From Culex pipiens pallens (lineage: Eukaryota; Arthropoda; Insecta; Diptera; Culicidae): a stretch of DNA of 64,000 bases. Position numbers and translations under genes: made by a program. Under the pieces are notes generated by a model, which was not told the origin of the DNA, did no database searches, and was given only the letters and a program-made list of their open reading frames with translations. This document shows positions 56,137 through 64,000 of the stretch, piece by piece. The stretch's first letter is position 1. Each line of letters begins with the position of its first letter. The DNA lies in NCBI RefSeq assembly GCF_016801865.2, contig NC_068937.1:71782984-71846983 (forward strand), given 5' to 3'.

Positions 56137-56216
56137 CCGTATAAAAAGGGTGTCAAACTAAAAAGTGACCTCGTTCGTTTGACAACAGTTGGTGTCAAAC
56201 CATCGGGGTTTGAGTG
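56137..56216. mobile_element. CACTCAA-family MITE remnant, copy 3 (inside E3)
   Basis: Only the right half remains: gggtgtcaaactaaaaagtg ... catcggggtttgagtg, followed by TA. The left half is replaced by the 8-bp array, which suggests that array growth or deletion consumed it. Confidence 0.65.
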
Positions 56217-57439
56217 TATTGTTAAAAGATAACCAAAGAAATAAACAGAATTGAATTGAATAGAAATAATTTTATATTTTTTATATATTTTTAATTTTTA
56301 TCATATTTTTGAACGAAACCATACCTTTTAATTGTATTATTTTATATTTATTTGAATCTTAGAAAATTTGAATTGTGGAATTGAAAAGAATCAGAATTGA
56401 AAAAATAGAATATTATTGTTTAGAATTTGTGATGGTTTCAGGTTTTAAATTGTCCAGTCCCCACCCCCAGCCCTTTCCTCCTCACACTTTCATCGTCCTC
56501 ATTTATTTTTCGTCGTCCAATCGTCTACGATGCAATCGTCTACGATGCACACCTCCTCTATCGTTTCAAAAACACAACTCACCGTATAAAAACCATGCAC
56601 CGCCACCTCCCGCGGAAAGTTAAACACCAATCCGCTTCCTCGATCACAGACCGGGTGCTTCCCTTTCCGTCTTTCGGCATGGCCCGCCGGAGCAACGATG
56701 TGACCCGTTCTCCTCCTCCTCCACCACGAAGGCCGAAATCAGAAAATTTGGAATATAAATATTGCTGTGATAAAGCCGCTCGCAAAAAAAGCAACACAAC
56801 TTACCAATCAACCGGCAAAAATCCACACGAACTTTTCAACAAAGTAAACTGGTTCGATTCGGTTCAAAGTTTCTCTGATTTGATCAAGTCCAAACAAGAC
56901 CAACTGAAGAGAACTGTCAAACTGCGTCGACGAAAATCGTGACGTCAAATTGAAGGAAAATCGATGGAAAAAACAATGTCGGGCATGTCGAGTGTTTGTC
57001 GTCCGTTTGTCGTCCTTTCGACCAATCGATATCGAAACGGTAAAATCAAAACCGCGCGACAGCTCGCACGACGTGCGACATTTTTCAAACAGGGACGCCG
57101 TACGAAAGAGGATACCACAATGCAATGTTTCTGGTGCAGCAACTGTTTAATTTGCATTCTTTGACGCCATCGCGTGGAACTTTGGCAGCATTTTTCCCGA
57201 TAATTTGTCTGATTCAAAAAAAAACTTACCCTCGAACATAACAATGTTTCATTACATAAACAACATACAAACGTCATTTTTCTTTTGTACACGCTTAATC
57301 GGATAAGGGGAAGAGGGTACACTCTTATAGTGGTTTATTGAAACGATGAGGTTTCCGCAACAGGACTGCAGATCGCGCTAGTGTGCAGCCCAATTGTGAA
57401 TTTTCTTGTGGGGACGATGGATTTTTTGAAAAAATCAAC

Positions 57440-57708
57440 TAAGATTCACGTCTGTTTGTCTGTGGTGGAAGATTGTAACGAGATTTCCATCTGCAACATC
57501 CGGGTGTCGCCGAACAACACATCATCACGATTTACGACTCGGAACGAACATTGCGGCGCAGGTGAAGGCCGTCAGTATTTGCACTAAAGCGATCGAGCGC
57601 GGCTACACGGTCCGGGTGAGGGTGCGCGGCCTCGGCCCCGGTCGATTGTCCGCCATCAAGAGCCTCGAGATTGTCGGCTTGATCCCCAGCAAGCAGCGCA
57701 AGTTGTAG
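57440..57708 (+). pseudogene. Mitochondrial ribosomal protein S11 (uS11m) fragment
   Basis: The + strand shows CNIRVSPNNT, then after a frame change GTNIAAQVKAVSICTKAIER and VRVRGLGPGRLSAIKSLEIV, then GLIPSKQRKL and a stop (57706-57708). These are the conserved core and basic C-terminus of bacterial-type S11 in the mitoribosome small subunit. About 30 residues near the RNA-binding C-terminus and the middle IRSCG-type segment are missing, so it is a dead copy. Confidence 0.75.
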
Positions 57709-57709
57709 A

Positions 57710-58500
57710 ATTGTGTTACATTACTTCTGTTGGTTGGAATTAAGGGTTCTTAGAGTAGCGGGTCCAAGAATGTCATTGCAGACACCGGAACGACGGAAAA
57801 GATGGCGCAACACCGGAGAATCGGCTAGTTAGTTGGGCGACGTGAATCGGAGCGGTTAGAAGATGATCTGGCAGACGTCGCAACTTGACCCAAGCTGGGG
57901 CAACAGCCGGTGTCGTCTCCCTAGACAGAAAACGGTATCGCCGGAAATGAACACCGTGGAATGAAGACTCCGACGAAGGCTACACCGGTTTCGGCTCTTG
58001 TGGTCGTTCCCAGCGTAAGCGAAATGTTCATGGATCGGATCAAGGCTATGCATAGGCCAGAGTGCGCGTACGGTTGAGCTGAATAAGTTCCAGGCATGAA
58101 AAATACTCGATTGGAGGGAACCAACACGAAGCCAGTTCTGCCGACTGCCGAGCCTCGGAACGGCGGCGTGAAAGAGTGTGAGTTGCGGCAGCAATTCGAC
58201 CGCGCCAGGAAATGAGTCGACTAAGAGAGCAGTTTAGTAGGATTACAAAAATATTTAGTATTTTGTTATCAAAGAAAATACTGTTAACACAAAAATAATG
58301 ATAACACATTCTCCTTATTTAAATTTTCGGTTTGTACACCTTCTTGCCCTGATAAAAAGTTTAACTAATTTCAGAACAATCAATTCACTATTAATTACTA
58401 AAACATCTAAAGAATTTTTAATTCCACCAAACGTTTTACAGTAAGTTTTGGTATATAAATATTTATATTGAAATTTATTTTAAAATAAAAGGAGGAATTA
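57710..58500. other. No recognised gene; decayed GC-rich then AT-rich DNA
   Basis: 57720-58210 is GC-rich and may be a decayed exon or element end, with many stops in all frames. 58210-58500 is AT-rich. I cannot assign either part. Confidence 0.3.
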
Positions 58501-58589
58501 ATTCGGTTGTTCATTGACGCGAGATTCGTGTGATCGCGCCTTCCGTCGGACGGGAAAGTAAATGTTGGCACCGGTCCAAACTAGAAGAT

Positions 58590-58740
58590 AGGTCACGGGC
58601 GCGATCAAGCAACTGTAGGACATCAAGGTGCCCAAGATCAACACCCTGATGCTGCCGGACGGCAAGAAGAAAGCTCACCTACGCGGCGGTAAACTACGAC
58701 ACTACGACGCCTACAACCTACTAGTACCAGCTTCGACGGA
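58590..58740 (+). pseudogene. Ribosomal protein L23A (uL23) C-terminal fragment
   Basis: AIKQL-stop-DIKVPKINTLMLPDGKKKAH followed by a frame change to a short A-V-N-Y-D stretch. The family has AIKKLYDIxVAKVNTLIRPDGxKKAYVRLxxDYDALD. The Tyr codon of LYD is a TAG stop here. Only the last ~45 residues are present. Confidence 0.65.
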
Positions 58741-59029
58741 GAAATGAGACAACATTGTTCTGGATTTGGCAGTAGAGGAAGCAGAAGTTTGAATCACTGA
58801 GTTTTCATTAACACCTAAATTCCCAAGCTCGAGTAAAAAGAGGAATTTGTATGGAAATTCCCCTTTTTCGCGACCTTGGCAGAGCGTATTTGAAGAAAAA
58901 TAAATGTTGTTTTCTCGATAATTTCATCACCACTACGTAGACAACACGGTTTCTTGGTTTAATAGTTTTGAACTGCAGCACACAACGCGCAGGTCGCGCA
59001 ATTCCGTTTGTAACGGAAGCTTGCACACG

Positions 59030-60050
59030 ACTACAACATGTATTCTGTTCAAAGTCGGTTCCGGCGCGCAGCTGTTTCGCGTAACGTCCGGCACCGGTCT
59101 TGCTCGTACTAGAGCTGGGACTTCGGATATCCGGATAATTTACATTTTTTCTTATATAAAATCAGATACCATCTTTTCAATCAAACCAAATCAAAAGAGA
59201 TGTACGAAAATCGTATCAGAACAGAAAATTATTTGGACAAAAATATTTGATGAACCCAAAATAGATTTAAGAATAAAAATGTAACGGATCGGATAGTTTT
59301 TCGGATAATAGTATTCGGCCATAAATCATGTGATACAAAACTAAAGGTCTTTTGGAAACCAGAAAAAATATTTTGTTTCATCTTTATGTCACCCCACAGT
59401 CGTAAGACAAAGCTGGCTTGTATAAGTTAGTTCATTTTCTAATAGAATTATAAATGCTGCAAAATATCCGGATATCCGAAGTCCCAGCTCTAGCTCGTAC
59501 ACCTTGATGCACAACTTCTGCTTGATTGGCTGTCCTTAAGCGTACGCCCGAATGCGGTCCCAAAGTTGACGTCACCGACCACCGAAATCCTAATTCCGGC
59601 AGCGAAAGGCAGACAGGCAGGATAAAGTCTGTTTACTGTCGTCCCGAGCCATCCGTAGTAGTGCAATTTTGTTTAACTTGCTCAGTTCGTCGTATTCCGG
59701 GTGGGGGATCTTCTCCTCCGATGCCACGTCCACCGGTAGATCAGCACAAATCTTCTCGCCGTCCTCCTCGATGCATTCGATCTTGGTCATGGTGTCACAA
59801 TCGATAAACCGGACGGAATCTACAAGTGGAAAGAAATTGCATTTCAAGAAGTTGTACCAAATTCCATCGATTCAACTTACAGCACTTCCCTCCGTCTTCC
59901 GACCACTCAATGTGCCGCTGTGACCACGTACCGGTTGTTGACCAGCAAAACTTAATAGCTGAACTTGCACTCGGCCCGGAAATTCTCGTGTTCTGTCAAT
60001 ATCGGCATCCTCTCCGCCGTCGATCCTCATCCCACACTCGTTCCGCTAAC
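59030..60050 (-). pseudogene. CLIP-type serine protease fragment
   Basis: Minus strand in order: a GGEDADID activation-site-like motif (about 60010-60030); LLVNNRYVVTAAH with the catalytic His (about 59925-59965), its following Cys codon replaced by a stop; a likely intron (gtaagttg...ttgtag, about 59820-59885); then DTMTKIECIEEDGEKICADL, VASEEKIPHPEYDELSK and IALLRMARD with the catalytic Asp area (59650-59810); then PIKQKLCIKVYEQDRCR (about 59500-59540 and left of the hAT insert). Frameshifts and stops abound. In insects such enzymes act in melanisation and Toll cascades. The kept intron points to a genomic duplicate. Confidence 0.75.
59110..59492. mobile_element. 383-bp hAT-like MITE
   Basis: TIRs TAGAGCTGGGACTTCGGATA and the complement at the right end, flanked by the 8-bp duplication GCTCGTAC (59102-59109, 59493-59500). 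TIR style and 8-bp TSD are typical of hAT elements. It interrupts the protease pseudogene and its interior is AT-rich and non-coding. Confidence 0.85.
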
Positions 60051-60339
60051 CTAACCCATCATCGTTAAGCTGACCGGTGGTGAGTACGCTATCATAGGTT
60101 GACCAACGGTACCGGACTTGGCCCGGTGCAGACGGAAAGCCGCCGGACGTCCCGTTCCTCCCGTTCCTCCCAAATCAGAAACGAATCGCGAAAAAAATGT
60201 TTTGTCAAAATGACATTTCTCGCTGTCATCAAGCCAGTGCTGCCAAATTAAAGATTTTTTCGAATTTTTGTTTGACGTTTCCACTTTGACATTTCCAGTT
60301 CCCGAGGAACCGGAGGGGTAAATCGATTTGGTACCCACT

Positions 60340-60750
60340 TTTTGGACCCGAGTGGTTTGTCGTGTCGTCGGTCTCGCCGTTCATCTTTAATGATATTCCT
60401 TGCTTAGTTTTGGTTTTCCGGCCCATAACTACGTTGATCAGCTTCCAGGAGTTCATTTCTGATGAATTGTGAATGAGGTTGTGGTAATATTCCCTTTTTG
60501 CCTTTTCCTTTTTATCCTGCAGGGTTTTGGAGACGTGCTTCAATAAATCCTTCAGATGGGAGTCACTGGGGTGGGTTTTACTTCTCCTATGCAGGTTTTC
60601 TTTCATCCTCATTAGATACCAAAGGTCATAGGACATCCATGGACAGTATCCTTTTGTTTTGACTTCAATGGTGACAATGGTATTTAAAAGGAGGCGCGCG
60701 ATACTTCTTGCTTTATGAATAGTCGTGAATAGTCGTCTCCATGAAAACAT
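60340..60750 (-). pseudogene. Fragment of another non-LTR ORF2 (EN-RT linker)
   Basis: Minus strand: CPWMSYDLWYLMRMKENLHR, then a Lys-rich helix with KREYYHNLIHNSSEMNSWKL and INVVMGRK. This corresponds to the region between endonuclease and RT of CR1/Jockey-group elements (compare CCPWYNFDIWKL in the element at 62388-63455), but the sequence is clearly a different family. No EN or RT core remains. Confidence 0.6.
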
Positions 60751-60795
60751 ATGAAAAAACTTAGAATTGGATAAAAAAACAAAAATCCACAGGCT

Positions 60796-63700
60796 TTTTT
60801 TTTTTTTTTTTTAATAATGATAATAACGTATATTTCATCATTCATTTCGTTCCGCAATTACTTCCCTAATGAACAGAGTTGTTCCTTTAAAGGGTTGTAA
60901 TCTTAGTTACTGGTAACACATTACTGGTAATTCAATGCAAAAGATAATTATTAACATTACTTCTAATGTAAGCAGTAAGCTTACTTTTGACTTCGCTTAG
61001 AGATCGTGCTTGCTTGATTTCATCTGGGAGGGAATTGTAAACGGTTGGACCTGCTACTACAAAGCGTCTTCTTCCTGTTTCCGTTCTAAAATCCGATCTT
61101 CTGAGGTGGTGTGCTTGTCGTGTATAGTGCTGATGGATTGCTGTTCTGAATTCAAAGTTGTGGTGTAAGTTTACATTGTTTAGTGTTCTGTACATAATTA
61201 CTGCATAATTACAGATACCTCTAATTGGTAGTACAGTGTGTTGGCGCATCAGGTACAGTTCACGCGTAGGATGCAGAAAAGGTAACTTGAAAATAGCTTT
61301 TAAACATCTATTCTGTTGGACTTGCAAGTCACTATGGTGCGTTTTGCTGCATCCTCCCCAGACTGCTACAGCGTATTGGTATCGACTGTGTATGAAAGCT
61401 AGATACATTTTTAAGAGGACGTGTTGAGGGACTGTTGTTGAGAGTTTCCTTAAAATACCACAAAGAGACGATCATTTAGACACAATTTCTCTTGTTTGGA
61501 CGTCCCAACATAAACGATTGTCTATGTGGACGCCTAGGTACTTGTAACTAGTCACTTCTTCGATAGTTTGGTTTTGAACGGTTAGGGCTGGATGTGGCGG
61601 TAGGACACGTTTAGGATACCTAAAATGCATTAGCTTGGTTTTCCCTAGGTTAAGCGAGAGGAGATTGTTGTCTAGATAATCCATTACAAGTTCCATGTCT
61701 TCACGCATGAATTCAGTCACTTGGTTTGGAGACGATCCATAGTACGATATGGCGGTATCGTCGGCAAACAGACGAGGTTTCCCTCTCAGCACAAGATTTG
61801 GCAGGTCGTTTACGTAAAGGAGAAACAGAAGAGGTCCTAGGACACTTCCACAACGTACAAACTTACTGTTTCCGCGTACTCCTGAGACTGTCACTTGTTG
61901 TCGCCGGTCCGATAAATAGCTACGTAGGAGAGCGTTTGGCAAGCCCTGAATGCCGTACACTTCTAACTTCCTCAATAGCATCTCATGGTTGATGGTGTCA
62001 AACGCCTTGGAGAGATCCAGGAATATTGTTTCTGCGGACATTTTCTGGTCCAGCTTCTTGGTGATTTCATCCGTCATCTCGAGTACAGCGATTTCCGTTG
62101 AAGATCCTTTTCGGAAACCAAATTGGTGGGCGTAGAACCGTTCTGTGGCAACCAGGAAGTTGCTCAGACGTGCATAGATTAGTTTTTCAAAGACTTTGTT
62201 GATCACAGGTAACACGGAGATGGGTCGATAGTTGGTAGGGTCCCTCGGGTTTCCGTTTTTGTAAATTGGGTGTACTACTGCTTTTTTAAGACAGGGTGGG
62301 TATGTTCCTAGACTAACCGGAAGCTTTCTTCGGGTCGAGTTCGTGAATCAGGTTGGAGATTTCAAGTACGCTTGCGGGTTGGTCCTCCTATATAGATATG
62401 TTTGAGCGTTTCATGGTGTTGAACCGGTTGATGTTGCCATCCGATGTGAGCTGACTGGCAAGGTTATCTCCCACCGACACAAAGTGATCGTTGAATAAGT
62501 TGGCAACAGTAACAGGATCATGTTCGATATTCTGGTTCACTTCAAGGGAAGGGGCAGAGTTTGTTCTCGACTTACCACCCATCAGCTCGTTGATACGTCC
62601 CCAAAGAAGCTTCGCATTCCCGTTGTTAAACAGCTTTGTGTGGTACTGTTTCTTCGCTCTTTTTTTCGCTTCAGACAGGTTGTAGTTTGCACGTGCTAGA
62701 AGTTCACTCAAGTGTTGGTCCTGCCGGTTGCGTTTCCATCTTTTCAGAATACTGTCTCTGATGTTGCCGAGTTTCCAGATGTCGAAGTTATACCATGGGC
62801 AGCAGTCGTTTTTCACCTTAACTTCAACAGTTCTTGTTCTTGAGTTTGCTTGAATCAGCTGGGAGTAGGTACCGGTTATAGATTGTAGACACTCATCAAC
62901 TGGAAGCGAGTTCTGGTTCAAATTCTCCAGAAACCGTTGAAACTCAGCATCTACCAAAGCATAGTTCACCCAGGTTTTAGTTAAAACTTTACGTTGGTGG
63001 TCAGCTTTCAACTTGAAAACAGTTAAAACGTAGCTATGATCACTGAGTTCGCATGGCATGGTGTAGTTAGAAACACGAGTTGAGTCAGCAATACTGCACA
63101 CCACGTGATCAAGAAGGTTGTTGCTAATCGGTCTGGTGATGATCGTGTTGGAAACTGTCGCGCTGAAGGCGTTCAGCAACTGGTTGTATCTTCGTACGTT
63201 TACATTATGAGGCTGGTTTACAGGTACATTGACATCACCGACTATGAAGCCTGGGGACGCAGGATCCGAATTGGCAAGAATTTCCTCAATCGCCGAAAAC
63301 AATCGCGATGTGTCGTCACTAGGTGGGCGGTACAGACCGTGGACGAATACCGAGGACGGGCTTTTGTCAACCTTTACGGAAATGTGGTGGAATCCTCCAT
63401 CAGCGACGTTAGTCCTAGCTTCAAAGTTGAGATCGTTCCGTACGAAGATCGCCAAACCACCAGCTGAGGTTTGCGGCAGGAAAAAGCGCTGTGGTAGCCG
63501 GGGATGTTGTAGTACTGCGATCTGCCTTGTTTAATCCACGTTTCTCCTATAACGATGACGTCTATGCTGGCATTCATGTTGTGCAGGTAGACGCACAGAG
63601 AGTCGAGTTTTTCCATTCGGTTGAGTCCTCTAATGTTGATCTGAAGTATTTTGAAGACGGTAGAATCTGGGGGTAGGCGTAGAGACGAGGGGTCGTCTAC

Positions 63701-64000
63701 GTTCTCATTTCTAGCATGCTGGATTAGGTTCATTGTAGTGTTCTGGATAGATGACCGCTGACAAGCAATGCTCGCTAGTGTTTGCGACACGATAACGCCA
63801 ACTTCTGGATGTCTTGGCGTGATTGGATCGGGATAGCCTTTGATCGATCAGTACGCCTCACCATGATGGCGCCATGTCGCCCAGGCCAGATGTAACGCAG
63901 CTCTAGCGAGTTTTGTAATTGCTTGAGCTCTTGGAAAATCCTCATTGAGAGTGGTGATAGGTCGTCACGAATTACTACCTTGCCTGTTGTTCCTTTTGGC
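60796..64000 (-). mobile_element. CR1/L2-like non-LTR retrotransposon, decayed, runs off the window
   Basis: The 3' end is at the T-run 60796-60813 (poly(A) on minus). ORF2 spans about 60932-63790 in several frames. Upstream, 63785-64000 reads as the end of ORF1 (WPGRHGAIMVRRTDRSKAYP), a segment seen before EN in CR1-group elements. The 5' end lies beyond position 64000. Confidence 0.8.
60932..63790 (-). pseudogene. CR1/L2-like ORF2: endonuclease and reverse transcriptase, frameshifted
   Basis: Endonuclease in two frames: ILQINIRGLNRMEKLDSL and VIVIGETWI (63530-63660), then LAIFVRNDLNF, GLYRPPSDD, VGDVNVPVN and LSDHSYVLTVF (62990-63455). The linker with CCPWYNFDIWKL is open to 62388, then a damaged stretch. 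RT (61472-62215) has NYRPISVLPV, FGFRKGSSTE, TIFLDLSKAFDTINHEMLL, GSVLGPLLFLLYVNDLP and FADDTAISYYG. The usual PQG before SVLGP is altered to RCG. The C-terminal part is 60932-61408. At least three frame breaks make it inactive. Jockey group, CR1/L2-like by motif style. Confidence 0.85.

Larger units (their letters stand above)
54800..57094 (-). mobile_element. CCCTG-ended TIR element E3 (inverted copy)
   Basis: Same termini as E1 and E2, in reverse: minus-strand start CCCTGTTTGAAAAATGTCGC at 57094, end ...TTTTCAGTCAGGG at 54800. It is flanked by AC (54798-54799, 57095-57096). Internal order on the minus strand: left exon-like block, the gtaagttgtg mini-intron start (about 56800), LRGGGGG block (56725), a CACTCAA MITE remnant, the (TTTTATAA)n array, right exon-like block (55150-55480) and CGAC-rich terminus. 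At 2.3 kb it is the shortest copy. No transposase was seen. Confidence 0.65.
54606..57322 (-). pseudogene. Unknown ORF split by element E3
   Basis: The minus-strand frame open from about 57322 to 57095 (ending ...HCIVVSSFVRR) continues in the same frame from 54799 to 54606 (SAADSTPWSGTDMNHHLYRV, IKAGQKALVKVNKEELGKK) once 54800-57094 and one AC copy are removed. This gives about 140 codons without a stop. I do not recognise the protein. The region 54225-54600 to its left is non-coding as far as I can see. Confidence 0.4.

Noticed and set aside
56595..56942. 115-codon + strand frame inside E3
   Set aside because: It is the complement of the conserved left block; the equivalent strand in E1 and E2 is not open in the same frame.

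Overview
The window looks like insect nuclear DNA, most likely from a mosquito (Culex-like; the genus is inferred and not proven). It is AT-rich, carries spliced and intron-bearing gene pieces, and holds non-LTR retrotransposons, a Ty3/gypsy LTR element and many fold-back or TIR elements nested in one another. One 100-N assembly gap lies at 41361-41460. Nothing prokaryotic or organellar was seen.

The only host gene with intact splice sites is a homologue of ARMH3 (C10orf76) on the + strand. One internal exon lies at 9227-9459 and the last two at 44371-44484 and 44550-44810. The ~35 kb between them would be intron, and roughly one further exon is missing, possibly in the gap. Other host sequence consists of dead fragments: a DEAD-box helicase (belle/Vasa type, 0.7-1.6 kb), Not1/CNOT1 (20.8-21.3 kb), apoptosis-inducing factor (24.8-25.3 kb), mitochondrial ribosomal protein S11 (57.4-57.7 kb), RpL23A (58.6-58.7 kb) and a CLIP-type serine protease (59.0-60.1 kb).

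Region by region: 1.7-8.5 kb is a Ty3/gypsy Pol relic containing a stack of nested insertions. Two are TIR elements. One is a fold-back with RSS-like CACAGTG ends and a 5-bp duplication. One is a retrotransposon that encodes only a Gag, and it is itself split by a fold-back that carries a TA element with a tRNA-like piece. The 12.7-20.5 kb region holds a broken second Gag ORF interrupted by an 8-bp-TSD element, then a second copy of the Gag-only retrotransposon interrupted by a full RTE-clade element with an intact 1002-aa EN-RT ORF and a 12-bp TSD. The 29.0-37.7 kb region holds two nested copies of a CCCTG-ended TIR family, one containing a 2.4-kb array of an 8-bp repeat; a third, inverted copy lies at 54.8-57.1 kb. 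Tandem arrays occupy 38.1-38.8, 40.4-41.4 and 46.2-47.9 kb. A Ty3/gypsy element with ~98% identical LTRs but no reverse-transcriptase core is at 48.95-52.93 kb, followed by a 1.25-kb near-perfect palindrome. The window ends inside a frameshifted CR1/L2-like element (60.8-64.0 kb, - strand).

The parts are linked by insertion history rather than by a pathway. In most nests, removing the inner element plus one target-site copy rejoins the outer element, often in reading frame. The most unusual candidates are the two-copy Gag-only retrotransposon family with one intact ORF, the fold-back with RSS-like ends, and the CCCTG family that carries exon-like fragments and an expandable 8-bp repeat.
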